Source of the DNA: Belnapia sp.
GTDB lineage: Bacteria > Pseudomonadota > Alphaproteobacteria > Acetobacterales > Acetobacteraceae
Assembly: GCA_028291445.1 (NCBI GenBank)
Contig: JAQGIA010000157.1
Coordinates: 1-28,894 of the forward strand
Length of the DNA stretch: 28,894 nucleotides
Direction: 5' to 3'
The notes beneath the pieces were generated by a model that did not search any database, was not told the origin of the DNA, and saw only the letters and a program-made list of their open reading frames with translations. Below, one piece after another: positions 1 to 8,096 of the stretch (positions are counted from its first letter, which is position 1; each line of letters opens with the position of its first letter). A program made the translations under genes and the position numbers.

Positions 1-600
1 GCGCTCGGCGTCGGCAAGCCGCTGAAATCCATCCTGCACATGAACCCGGATATCCCGATCTACCTCGGCACCGAGAACGAGGCGATGGTGAAGCTGACGG
101 CCGAGATCGCCGATGGCTGGCTGGCGCTGGGCTTCGTGCCCGGCTGCATGGCGGATTACACGCCCTGGCTGGAGGAGGGCTTCCGCCGCGCCGGGGGCGG
201 CAAGTCGCGGGCGGATTTCACCATCCAGGCCTCGGCGCATGTCGAGGTGGCGGAGGACGTGGCCGCGGCGCTGGCCCGGCTGAAGCCGGAAGTCGCGCTC
301 TACGTCGGCGGGATGGGCCACAAGGACAAGAATTTCCACAAGGACATGATGACCCGCCGCGGCTTCGGAGCGGCCGCCGATCGGGTGCAGGAGCTGTACC
401 TGGCCGGGCGCAAGGATGAGGCCGCCGCCGCCGTGCCGGATGAATGGGTAGATGCCAAGGCGCTGGTCGGCCCGCCCGCCCGCATCCGCCAGCGCTACCG
501 CGCCTGGGAAGACTCCGGGGCGGATGCGCTGACCGTGCGGTCCCGCCAGCCGGAGGCGATCGAGGTCATGGCCGAGGCGGCCCGGCTCAACCAGGCCTGA
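1..600 (+). CDS. LLM-class (luciferase-like) flavin/F420-dependent oxidoreductase, C-terminal part
   Basis: The reading frame is open from base 1, so this is the C-terminal ~199 residues of a gene whose start lies outside the window. The visible part begins with a segment ending in HMNPDIPIYLG, followed by ADGWLALGFVPG. This is typical of the C-terminal half of bacterial luciferase-like TIM-barrel monooxygenases (LLM class, often F420- or FMN-dependent). A late GPPARIRQRYRAWEDSGAD segment is the usual family tail, in which a helix precedes the last strand. The substrate cannot be told. An amidohydrolase-2 gene starts 14 nt after its stop, so the two are probably co-transcribed and may act in one catabolic route. 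Family assignment is firm; cofactor and substrate are unknown. Confidence 0.85.
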   Translation, partial: ALGVGKPLKSILHMNPDIPIYLGTENEAMVKLTAEIADGWLALGFVPGCMADYTPWLEEGFRRAGGGKSRADFTIQASAHVEVAEDVAAALARLKPEVALYVGGMGHKDKNFHKDMMTRRGFGAAADRVQELYLAGRKDEAAAAVPDEWVDAKALVGPPARIRQRYRAWEDSGADALTVRSRQPEAIEVMAEAARLNQA

Positions 601-614
601 GGGGGAGTGGCAAC

Positions 615-1439
615 ATGGAAATCGTCGATGCCCAGGTGCATCTGTGGCGCAGCGGCACGCCGAGTGGCCACCATCGCCAGGTGCCCGCCTTCACCGCGGA
701 GGAATTGCTGGCGGAGATGGATGCCGCCGGCGTGGATGCCGCGCTGATCCACCCGCCGATCAGCTGGGACCCGGACTCCAACGATCAGGCGGTGGCCGCG
801 GCCCAACGCTATCCGCGGCGTTTCGCCGTGCTGGGGCAGGTACCGTTGGACCAGCCGGAGGCCAGCGCGGCCCGCTTGCCCGGCTGGCGCGCGCTGCCGG
901 GCATGATGGGCCTGCGCTATCCGCTGGTGCGGCCGGAGCAGCACCATTGGCACAGCGACGGCACCATGGACTGGCTGTGGCCGGTGGCGGAACGGGAAGG
1001 GCTGCCGGTGGCGACCATGGCCGGGCGCTTCCTGCCGGTGTTCCGCGGCATCGCCGAGCGGCACCCCAGGCTGCGCCTGCTGATCGATCACCTGGGGCTG
1101 GTGCGGGAGGCGCAGGACGCGGCCGCCTTCGCCAACCTGGATGAGTTGCTGGCGCTGGCGAAGCTGCCCAATGTCGCCATCAAGGCGACCGGTGCGCCGG
1201 GGTATTCGACCGAGGCCTATCCCTACCGGAACCTGCACGACGGGCTCCGGCGGATCTTCGAGGCTTTCGGGCCGCGGCGCTTCTTCTGGGGCACCGACAT
1301 CACCCGCATGCCCTGCAGCTACCGGCAATGCGTAACGATGTTCACCGAGGAACTGCCCTGGTTGCGCGGCGAGGATCTGGAGTGGGTGATGGGACGCGGG
1401 ATCCGCGACTGGATCGGCTGGCGGCCGGTAGCGGAATAG
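615..1439 (+). CDS. Amidohydrolase family 2 (TIM-barrel) hydrolase/decarboxylase
   Basis: This 274-aa protein begins MEIVDAQVHLW, the N-terminal strand of the amidohydrolase-2 superfamily. The first histidine of the usual H-x-H metal pair is Gln here (Q-V-H), as in many members of this branch. Other family marks are LLIDHLGL mid-protein, NVAIKATG, and RFFWGTDITR near the C-terminus, which carries the late catalytic/metal Asp. Relatives hydrolyse lactones or decarboxylate aromatic acids; the actual substrate is not visible. The start was chosen at the ATG preceded by GGGGAG with about 8 nt spacing; the frame is open further upstream but that part overlaps the previous gene. It sits 14 nt after the LLM oxidoreductase and ends in a strong hairpin. 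Confidence 0.88.
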   Translation: MEIVDAQVHLWRSGTPSGHHRQVPAFTAEELLAEMDAAGVDAALIHPPISWDPDSNDQAVAAAQRYPRRFAVLGQVPLDQPEASAARLPGWRALPGMMGLRYPLVRPEQHHWHSDGTMDWLWPVAEREGLPVATMAGRFLPVFRGIAERHPRLRLLIDHLGLVREAQDAAAFANLDELLALAKLPNVAIKATGAPGYSTEAYPYRNLHDGLRRIFEAFGPRRFFWGTDITRMPCSYRQCVTMFTEELPWLRGEDLEWVMGRGIRDWIGWRPVAE

Positions 1440-1469
1440 GCCGGCGCGCGGCGGAACCGCGCGCCGGCC
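1439..1469. terminator. Hairpin between convergent genes, bidirectional terminator-like
   Basis: A perfect 13-bp G/C-only stem (arms 1439-1451 and 1457-1469) encloses a 5-nt loop, CGGAA. It starts on the last base of the amidohydrolase stop codon and ends 6 nt before the stop of the convergent aldolase gene. No clear T-tract follows on either strand, so it is terminator-like by position and stability rather than canonical. Confidence 0.6.
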
Positions 1470-1475
1470 AGCGGT

Positions 1476-3041
1476 TCAATCGACCGCGGCGACCAGGCTG
1501 TAGACCGAGGCCTGATCGAGGTCGTAGCGGGTCGGCGTCAGGCTGGTCAGCTTCACGCTGCCGTTCGCCTTGCGGAAGAGGCTGAGGGCAAGCTCCACTT
1601 CCCGCGACAATTCCTGCTCGGACACGCTGGCCATCTCATAGCCATCGAAGCCGGCGAGGTAGCAGGACTGCGCGCCGAGCATCTGTGTCGCGCCGAGCGC
1701 CAGGCCGAGCGGACCGGTATCCGAGACCGGGCCGATCTTGCGCTGCTTGTCCATGCTGAGCGGCGGCGCCTGGAACACCGGCAACTCGATGAAGGCCGGC
1801 AGGCAGCCGGGCACCCGGGGCGGCGCCGGCAGGACGACGGCGGCGATGCCGTCCAGATGGTCGCGCGCCCCGGCGCGGAAGGCATCATGCCCCGGCAGGC
1901 AAAGCAGCTGGGTGCCGCCGATCCTGGGCGCCAAGGCCAGGTGGCGCGTGGTGGAGAAGACCACCAGCGGGTTGGTCTTGGCGACGAAGCGGCTGATGGC
2001 GTCCACATGCCGGATGACCGAGGGACCGCCACCGATGAGCAGCACGGATTTCGCCGCGAAGCTGCCGGCCTGCAGTTCCGGATAGGCCTTCAGATCGGCC
2101 TCGCCGCCGCTCTGCTGCTGCAACGCCTGGAGGATCGACAGAACCGAGTAGCGGTTCTTCGAAATCCAATCCATCACGTCCTTCTGCGGCAGGTTGTTCG
2201 CGCCGGAAAGCATGTAGGGAAGGTTGGTGCCCCATTCATGGACCCGGCGCAGCGCGTCGAAGGGCGCGACCGCGCTGCTGAGCGCCTGGTAGTCCAGCGG
2301 CTCGTTGCCGCCCTGGCCGGCGAGGTGGATCAGCACGGTCTCGGTGCGGAGGTTGCCGGCGCCGCGGCCCATGCCGGTGAAGGTGCCGTCCACCACATCC
2401 GCGCCGCCTTCGATCGCCGCGAGGGTATTGGCGAAGGCGAGGCACATGTTGTCATGGCCGTGGAAGCCGATGGTCTTGTTCGGCAGCGCCTCGCGCAGCT
2501 CGCGGAACAGCTTGGATACCGCGGCGGGGACGCAGCCGCCGTAGCTGTCGACCAGTGCCAGGCTCTCGTAGGTATCCGCTTCGTCGAAGGCGGTGCGGAT
2601 CTGCGAGATGTCGTTCTGGAAGGTCGAGAGGTACATGACGTTGAAGCCGACCTTCAGGCCGACATCCTTCAGCGCCTTGGCCAGCGAAACGCCGTGGCCG
2701 AGCGCATTCGGCGCCACGGTGATGCGCACGAGGTCGACCAGATGCGCGATCGGGCGGAACAGCGCGCCGAGCCGATCCGGCTTGTAATTCTTGCCATCGA
2801 TCATCACCACCAGCTTCTGGTCCGGGCGCAGGATGGCGCGCACCGACCGCAGCTTCTCCTCGGTGAGGAAATAGTATTCGCCGAAATAACCTTCGGCGGG
2901 ATCGTTGACGTAGCCGATTTCCACGTAGGAGATCGGCAGCCGCGCAATACTCGTGAGATAGGTTCTGACAGCCTCCGGGTCGAAGTCCCAGTTGGTGTAG
3001 TACCCGCCATCACGCAATGTGCAATCGAGTACCTGGACCAT
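1476..3041 (-). CDS. DRE-TIM aldolase (HMGL-like) fused to MptE/DUF115-like domain
   Basis: This 521-aa protein has two domains. Residues 1-300 are a DRE-TIM metallolyase/aldolase of the HMG-CoA lyase / 4-hydroxy-2-oxovalerate aldolase kind. They carry CTLRDGG (7-13, metal Asp and catalytic Arg), the H-G-H metal pair (194-196) and GMGRGAGN (223-230). Residues ~329-521 look like a Rossmann-type domain: SVLLIGGGPS (332-341), then TGPLGLALGATQMLGA and YLAGFDGYE (461-469). This pattern is that of MptE/DUF115 and sialyltransferase-42-like proteins in surface-glycan clusters. A likely role is aldol addition of pyruvate or a related ketoacid to build an unusual sugar acid, with the C-terminal domain binding or transferring the nucleotide-linked product; this is inference. 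AGGAGG lies 5 nt before the ATG. It is the last gene of a minus-strand glycan cluster, 320 nt after the HAD gene. Confidence 0.82.
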   Translation of the reverse strand: MVQVLDCTLRDGGYYTNWDFDPEAVRTYLTSIARLPISYVEIGYVNDPAEGYFGEYYFLTEEKLRSVRAILRPDQKLVVMIDGKNYKPDRLGALFRPIAHLVDLVRITVAPNALGHGVSLAKALKDVGLKVGFNVMYLSTFQNDISQIRTAFDEADTYESLALVDSYGGCVPAAVSKLFRELREALPNKTIGFHGHDNMCLAFANTLAAIEGGADVVDGTFTGMGRGAGNLRTETVLIHLAGQGGNEPLDYQALSSAVAPFDALRRVHEWGTNLPYMLSGANNLPQKDVMDWISKNRYSVLSILQALQQQSGGEADLKAYPELQAGSFAAKSVLLIGGGPSVIRHVDAISRFVAKTNPLVVFSTTRHLALAPRIGGTQLLCLPGHDAFRAGARDHLDGIAAVVLPAPPRVPGCLPAFIELPVFQAPPLSMDKQRKIGPVSDTGPLGLALGATQMLGAQSCYLAGFDGYEMASVSEQELSREVELALSLFRKANGSVKLTSLTPTRYDLDQASVYSLVAAVD

Positions 3042-3361
3042 GGGACCTCCTAAGGGCGGCCAAATATGACAATGAACAAGTACAGTGGTTGACTACCACG
3101 GCGTGCTGGACCCGATCAATCTCCAACCAGGGGTGGCCGTCACGCCGGCGCATCGATATCATGACTGCGCAACAATGGAATCACGCGTACAGCCAAGAAA
3201 AAAATAGGCAGAAATGCTGGGCTATGTTGCCCTGCAAACTGATTCGCAGCGGTACTTCATAACCCCCGACCTACGGTAACGCAGGCCGGCGCAGCGAGGG
3301 GCTCGATGTACAGAAATGTCGTTCGAGCCTTCTGCGACTGACCCCATGCCGTGCTTCGCAT
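3042..3361. other. 320-nt AT-richer gap between HAD gene and aldolase
   Basis: No credible gene was found on either strand. About 3060-3260 is clearly poorer in G+C than its surroundings, with runs such as AAGAAAAAAATAGG. It probably holds the promoter and 5' leader of the aldolase gene. I could not identify a convincing -35/-10 pair, and the only strong signal is the AGGAGG ribosome site at its left edge. Confidence 0.5.
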
Positions 3362-4126
3362 CTACAGCAGCGCCGGCAGGCCGCGCAGGTCGCGGATGGT
3401 GGGAAAGCCGTGCTCGCCCGCCAGCGCCCGCATGCGGGGCTTGGCGGTGGAGAAGTGGTCGGCATAGACGAAGCGGCAGCCGGTGCCGGCGGCAGCCTTC
3501 CAATCCGCCTCGGCATCGCCGACGAAAACCACGCGGTGCATGGGCGTGACGAGACCGAGCGCCTCGGCCACCAGCCCCAGATTCTCCGTCTTGGTGGCGG
3601 GCGAGCCATGGATGCCGACGAACCATTGCGCCAGGCCCCGTTCTGCGAAGACGGACCGCAGTTCGGCGCCATCCGAGCCGGAGACGACGAACAGCGGCAT
3701 TCCCGTCGCATGCAGGCCGCGCACGACACCGAGCATCCCCGGGGTCGAGCGGCACCGCACGTAGCGCCCGTACAAGGCTTGGCCATAGGCCGCGCAGAGC
3801 GCATCGCGGGAAGTGTCCGGCCGCTGCTCCAGGTCGGTCCAGGCCAGCAGCGCGTCGAACAGGCGGTAGCGCGACATGCCGAAATTAGCCTGCTGGAAGC
3901 TGGCGAAACGGCTGATGTCGGTGGCGGCGAAGCCGGTATCGCGCAGCACATCCTGGAAGATCGCCGTCTTCAACCGGTTGGAGGCGAGCAGCACCCCATC
4001 GCAATCGAAGACAACGGCCTGTGGCCGGACGGTGTCCTGCCCGGCCGTCATGCCGTCACCAGACGGCATGACGGCCGTTCGGCGGAGCGGTGCTGCGACC
4101 GGGCCATTTCGAACGCCCCGTGACAT
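3362..4126 (-). CDS. HAD-superfamily hydrolase (phosphatase-like)
   Basis: All four HAD motifs are present (numbering from the 4126 start). Motif I is VFDCDGVLLASN, with nucleophile Asp41 and acid Asp43. Motif II is FVVSGSDG. Motif III is the Lys of PATKTENLG. Motif IV is VGDAEADW, with Asp204 and Asp208. A helical C1-type cap lies between motifs I and II, as in PGP/beta-PGM-type phosphatases. The most likely role is removing phosphate from a small metabolite, perhaps the phosphorylated product of the neighbouring aldolase. The start is uncertain: the ATG at 4126 has AGG 6 nt upstream, while the in-frame ATGs at 4069 and 4051 both lie inside a 16-bp perfect hairpin. It lies 32 nt after the 304-aa gene and is probably in the same transcript. 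Confidence 0.85.
   Translation of the reverse strand: MSRGVRNGPVAAPLRRTAVMPSGDGMTAGQDTVRPQAVVFDCDGVLLASNRLKTAIFQDVLRDTGFAATDISRFASFQQANFGMSRYRLFDALLAWTDLEQRPDTSRDALCAAYGQALYGRYVRCRSTPGMLGVVRGLHATGMPLFVVSGSDGAELRSVFAERGLAQWFVGIHGSPATKTENLGLVAEALGLVTPMHRVVFVGDAEADWKAAAGTGCRFVYADHFSTAKPRMRALAGEHGFPTIRDLRGLPALL
4042..4077. repeat. 16-bp perfect inverted repeat over candidate start codons of the HAD gene
   Basis: Arms 4042-4057 and 4062-4077 are exact reverse complements around a 4-nt loop, ACCA. Each arm contains a CATG that supplies an in-frame ATG (4069 and 4051) for the HAD gene. No T-tract follows in either direction. Confidence 0.9.
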
Positions 4127-4158
4127 GCCATGCCTGATCTCGCTTGCCGGCGGATGCG

Positions 4159-5073
4159 TCAGCGGCGCGCGCTGGAGCCCACCGCGACGCGGGGCTCCTC
4201 GATGATGCTGGCTGGTTCCGCCCGGCCGGGCGCCGCCTCGGCGACTTCGGTGCTCGTCGAACCGCTCATGACCACGATGGAGCGATACACCGCGCCCTGG
4301 CGGGGAACGATGGCGCAACCGACGTGGACCACCAGCAGATTGCTCGGTTCCAGATGGTAGTCGACCGCGACGGCGGTATCGGCCGAGGTCGGGCCACCAA
4401 GGTGGCCGCCCTCGACGATGCCGATGCGGGTCGGCACCGCGCTCCAGATGATGACATGGCTGAGGCCGCTGGCCGGACCGGCGCTGCTGCGGATCGCATC
4501 CAGCATGCCTTCGGCGTCGGTCACCCTGGTCGGCTTGACGACGACCTCGTTCAGCGCCGTCAGCTCGAGCAATTTCTTCGCCCTGGCGGTGGCGGTATCC
4601 TCGGGCATCTGTGCGCCAGCGGCCTCCGCATCCACCGGAACCTCGTAAACGCCGAAGCGTGCCAGGCCACGCAGGATATCGTACTCCGCACCGGCGATGA
4701 CGTTGCGGCGGCGCAGCCAGCGGATCCGGCGCAGCATGTCGTCGACGGTCATTTCCTTCGGCCGGCTGACGCTGTCGGCCGCGCCGACCCGGCTGGTGGG
4801 CTGCAGCAGCACCGCTTCGGCTCCGTCCAGCCTGACCACGACGGAGGCGATGTCGGCACCGTTCGGCAGGCCGATCGGGAAGCTGAAGCCGAGGTAGCCG
4901 TCGTCCAGCCCGGCATCCGCCAGGTCCTGGCGGAAGCACGATACCGTGCCGGTACCGATGCACACGCCATTCGAGAAGGCCAGGATCAATGCATCCCGCA
5001 GCGGCGCCAAGCTGGAGTAGATCCAGCCGGACACCAGCGTCGGAGTCACGGCTTCAATCGCACCTTTGATCAT
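4159..5073 (-). CDS. Unknown 304-aa protein with glycan-cluster GW...RxDL...GF module
   Basis: No enzyme family is recognised. Residues ~3-92 form a beta-rich module with Gly16-Trp17, R-Q-D-L at 48-51 and Gly62-Phe63 just before a short hydrophobic strand. This layout recurs in proteins encoded beside bacterial glycosyltransferases, and twice more in the 549-aa protein of this cluster. Residues ~105-170 are helical and charged (DDMLRRIRWLRRRN). Residues ~185-280 look like alternating strands and include HVIIWSAVPTRIG and a Val-rich strand near VVHVG. There is no signal peptide or membrane segment. GGAG lies ~9 nt before the ATG. It begins 30 nt after the GT4 stop and is probably co-transcribed. 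A role in polysaccharide synthesis is inferred from context only. Confidence 0.7.
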   Translation of the reverse strand: MIKGAIEAVTPTLVSGWIYSSLAPLRDALILAFSNGVCIGTGTVSCFRQDLADAGLDDGYLGFSFPIGLPNGADIASVVVRLDGAEAVLLQPTSRVGAADSVSRPKEMTVDDMLRRIRWLRRRNVIAGAEYDILRGLARFGVYEVPVDAEAAGAQMPEDTATARAKKLLELTALNEVVVKPTRVTDAEGMLDAIRSSAGPASGLSHVIIWSAVPTRIGIVEGGHLGGPTSADTAVAVDYHLEPSNLLVVHVGCAIVPRQGAVYRSIVVMSGSTSTEVAEAAPGRAEPASIIEEPRVAVGSSARR

Positions 5074-5103
5074 GTCCGTTCTCCGTCGTTCCAGCCTATA
5101 GAA

Positions 5104-6450
5104 CTAGCGGCTACGCTTACGCCGTTGGCCCTGAGCAAGGGACGTGCCGGAAGCGTTCTGTATCACGGACTGCGTCGGCACGGTGAGGCCGCGCCCGGTT
5201 GCCGCCGCAGCGAAGACAGCCAGGTAGCGCTTGGCCATCTCCGTCGTGTCGTAGGGCCGCGGCACTCCGGCCTGCAGCCTGGCATAGACCGCATCATCGG
5301 CGGCGCCTGCCATGACCCGCGCAAGATCGGCTGGGTCACCGCGCCGGAAATGCAGGCCGGAGACGCCATCGACCACCTTCTCGGCCATGCCGCCGATACC
5401 CGTGCAGATCACCGGTCTTCCAGCTGCATAGGCCTCCTGGATGACCATCGGTGAATTCTCCCACCAGATGCTCGGCGTGAGGATGTAGTCGCAATCGCCC
5501 ATCATCCCCAGCACGCCGCCGTTCTCGTAGGGACCCAGGAAGCGCAGGAAGGGCAGGCTCGTCGTCAGCGCCTCGAGCTTGCTTTTGAAGGCATCGGTGA
5601 CGCCGGCGATATTGCCGTTGATCCGCAACTCGATCCGGTCGGCCATACCCGGCATGGCGGCCAGCCGCTCGGCGGCATCGAGCAGCACGTCGACGCCCTT
5701 GAAGGGAGTCACCTGACCGAAATAGCCGAAGACCCAATCGGTCCTGGCGGCCGCCGGCCTGATGGGGCTGCGGTCCGAGATGGCGCGCGCCAGGCCATTC
5801 TCGATGACGCTGCAACGCGATGCGGGAACGCCCCAGGCGATGTAGCGATCGAGCAGGAATTGGCTGGGCGAGATGAACTGGTCGACCTCGGCGAAGCTGT
5901 CCTGGAACAGCGACGTCCTGAGCCCCATGCGGCGCCAGCCCAGTTCCGGGAAGCAGGTGCCGCAGGCGGTCTCGGACGCGCCGCCGCAGAGGCCACGATG
6001 CGGCCGGGTCACCATCTGGCCATGATTGTGGCAGATGGCAAGAAATTCATGCAGCGTGACGACGGTGCGGACATCCGCTGCCGCGGCCACGTCGCGCAGC
6101 GCATTCACGCCGAAACTCATGAAGTGATGGAAGTTCAGCAGCTTCGCCCCGGTCCGCGCCAGGATGCGGCGCAGCTGCGCCAGGGTCGTGCCCTCACCAA
6201 GCTGGTACAAATAGTCGTACTGCTCCGGATCGTAGAAGACGGCATGCTCATCCGCCCGCAGATCGACCCTGTCGCGCAGCGCCATCGGCACGGCGGCGAC
6301 GAAGACCGTGGGGATGCCAAGCCCGCGCAGACCCTGGAACAGCGTATAGGCGGCGATTTCCGCGCCGCCCTTCGAGATCGAGGGATGCGCATGGGAGATG
6401 ATCGCGATCGGCAGCAGCGCCGCGAGATCGGCATCCAGTTCGGCGCTCAT
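5104..6450 (-). CDS. Glycosyltransferase family 4 (GT-B)
   Basis: This 448-aa retaining GT-B glycosyltransferase has the N-terminal lobe sequence SKGGAEIAAY (Gly-Gly-Ala-Glu at 28-31), the acceptor side. The C-terminal GT4 lobe has GYFGQVTPFKGVDVLLDAA (242-260), the TPSIWWENSPMVIQEAYA segment with the E-x7-E pair (Glu331, Glu339), and GIGGMAEKVVDGVSG. A Cys/His-rich stretch (Cys140, His143, Cys155, Cys163, Cys166) lies between the lobes, as in a GT4 subgroup. It is cytosolic and should transfer a sugar from a nucleotide donor to a growing glycan; donor and acceptor are not predictable. Its ATG overlaps the stop of the upstream 549-aa gene in an ATGA arrangement, so the two are translationally coupled. 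Confidence 0.92.
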   Translation of the reverse strand: MSAELDADLAALLPIAIISHAHPSISKGGAEIAAYTLFQGLRGLGIPTVFVAAVPMALRDRVDLRADEHAVFYDPEQYDYLYQLGEGTTLAQLRRILARTGAKLLNFHHFMSFGVNALRDVAAAADVRTVVTLHEFLAICHNHGQMVTRPHRGLCGGASETACGTCFPELGWRRMGLRTSLFQDSFAEVDQFISPSQFLLDRYIAWGVPASRCSVIENGLARAISDRSPIRPAAARTDWVFGYFGQVTPFKGVDVLLDAAERLAAMPGMADRIELRINGNIAGVTDAFKSKLEALTTSLPFLRFLGPYENGGVLGMMGDCDYILTPSIWWENSPMVIQEAYAAGRPVICTGIGGMAEKVVDGVSGLHFRRGDPADLARVMAGAADDAVYARLQAGVPRPYDTTEMAKRYLAVFAAAATGRGLTVPTQSVIQNASGTSLAQGQRRKRSR

Positions 6451-8096
6451 GCGGCATGACCCTTTCCGTGCCGGACCGCATCCACGCTTTCGATCAGCAG
6501 ATCCGGCCTGCCGCTGCCCTGGACGAGCCGGGCGCCGCCGGCCACCGTCCCGCCGCGCTCCAGCAGCGCTTCAGTATGGGTCGCGCCGATCGGCAGGCCA
6601 TCCTCATCCAGCCATTGCCGGAAGCCGGCCGTCGTCCAGGCCAGGCCGCCCAGCACCATGCCATTCGTGGCGGTGATGACCGCCAGCGCCTCATCATCGC
6701 CCATGCAGGCATCCAGGCCCTCGGTCCAGGCCGCCGCATCGGGGAAGACGCCGGCGCCGAGGAAGAGGAAGCGGCGCGCGCCCAGCATGTCGAGGACGGT
6801 GGCGAGGGCAAAGAGCGGCCGCCCGGTATCCTCGATCAGGAAGGTCGCGCAGGGCGCCCCGGTCGCAGCCTCGATCTGCGCCGCCAGCGATGGCAGCTGG
6901 GCGCGGGCCGCTCCCAGTTCGGCCAGCAGCACCACCGCCGGGGCGGGCCGCCGGCCACCCAGCCGATAGGCGATCTGGTCGATCACCAGCCGGACGTCGG
7001 AAGCCTGCGCCGGCAGCGCCACGACGAGGACGCGTTCCGCCGGTGGCGCCCGGTTCAGCGGCTGCGCCTCGGCCAGCCGCCCGGTGACCTCATGGCGGAT
7101 GGCCGAGGCGCAACGATCGAAGAAGCTCTCGTTGGCCGCGCCGGGGAACAGCCGCAGGATCGCCTCGAACGGCAAGGCATGGCCAAGCCGCCGGATCGCC
7201 AGCGGGTCGAGCGGGAAATTCACCGAGGTGCCGTCCGAGAACCAGGCCTTCAACACCGGTGCGACCAGGTCCTCGGGCTGCAGGGCGCCGGTCAGCACGG
7301 CAACGAAGCCGGCCCGGTCCAGCAGGGTGGGCATGCCGGGCATGGCGCTGCCGAGATCCGGCCGGGGCAGGAAATAGAGGCCGCCGGGCATGCTGTGCAG
7401 CACCCGGTCGGCGAGTTTCAGCGACAGCCGCACCAGCCGCTTGGTCGGGCTGAGGATCCAGCCCTGCACGAAGCAGCCGAAGCCCGGCAGCACCATGATC
7501 TCATCCGCCGCGGCCTTGACCGAGGCACCGGACAGCGCGCCGGTATCCGGCAGCCAGCTCCGGCCGCTCAGCATCGCGCCGCGCAGCGCATTGACCCGGC
7601 CGACATGGCATAGCGTCTGGACCCGGCCGAATTCGGCGGCGAAGCCGGGGCCGTCCTGCAGCCGCAAGGGGCTGACGCTGCGGATGAAGCGCTTAAGCTC
7701 CGGGCCGATGAAGGCGAATACGTCTGTCGTCTCCGGCGTAGGCTGCCAATCGGTCTGCAACAACCCGATGAAGGCATGCGCATGCGGCGGCAGGTCCGGC
7801 CGGTCGTAGCAGGCGATGGCGACCGCGCCGGCGTATTTGCGGCGGTCGGCGACGACCACCGCGAATTCCTGGCCGACATCCCGGCTGACCCAGCCGGTCA
7901 GCCAGACCGCGCCGGGCCGTTCCGACCAAAGGCTCTCGATATAGCCGCAAAGGTGTTCGGAGACCGGGCGCAGCGGTTGAGCGACGAGATCGGCCGCCGC
8001 ATGGCTTAGGGCGGTGAGCACCCCGTGCAGGTCGCGGTCGCTGGGTGGGGGCGCGGAGTCCATCAGTGCCGGTGCGCTTCTGCGACGATGGCGCAT
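6447..8096 (-). CDS. Unknown 549-aa protein of the glycan cluster, two GW modules plus GT-A-like tail
   Basis: No named family is recognised. Two modules follow the same layout as the 304-aa protein: Gly68-Trp69, R-P-D-L at 99-102 and F-I-G-L at 109-112; then Gly212-Trp213, R-P-D-L at 245-248 and Gly263-Phe264. From ~357 onward the pattern ERVLVVALPAQ..., a helix, then ARRFLFLGAGVFPDAAAW resembles the nucleotide-binding half of a degenerate GT2 (GT-A) fold, but no convincing DxD is visible. It has no signal peptide or membrane segment. It is the first gene of the cluster and its last codons overlap the GT4 gene by 4 nt. The start is unsure: ATG 8096 (used) and ATG 8063 both lack a clear ribosome site. 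Function is unknown; a role in glycan assembly is inferred. Confidence 0.75.
   Translation of the reverse strand: MRHRRRSAPALMDSAPPPSDRDLHGVLTALSHAAADLVAQPLRPVSEHLCGYIESLWSERPGAVWLTGWVSRDVGQEFAVVVADRRKYAGAVAIACYDRPDLPPHAHAFIGLLQTDWQPTPETTDVFAFIGPELKRFIRSVSPLRLQDGPGFAAEFGRVQTLCHVGRVNALRGAMLSGRSWLPDTGALSGASVKAAADEIMVLPGFGCFVQGWILSPTKRLVRLSLKLADRVLHSMPGGLYFLPRPDLGSAMPGMPTLLDRAGFVAVLTGALQPEDLVAPVLKAWFSDGTSVNFPLDPLAIRRLGHALPFEAILRLFPGAANESFFDRCASAIRHEVTGRLAEAQPLNRAPPAERVLVVALPAQASDVRLVIDQIAYRLGGRRPAPAVVLLAELGAARAQLPSLAAQIEAATGAPCATFLIEDTGRPLFALATVLDMLGARRFLFLGAGVFPDAAAWTEGLDACMGDDEALAVITATNGMVLGGLAWTTAGFRQWLDEDGLPIGATHTEALLERGGTVAGGARLVQGSGRPDLLIESVDAVRHGKGHAA

Noticed and set aside
3362..4963. 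A single long minus-strand frame reading from the 304-aa gene region into the HAD protein
   Set aside because: The part before about 4126 is an out-of-frame shadow of the 304-aa gene; only the last ~254 residues have HAD motifs.
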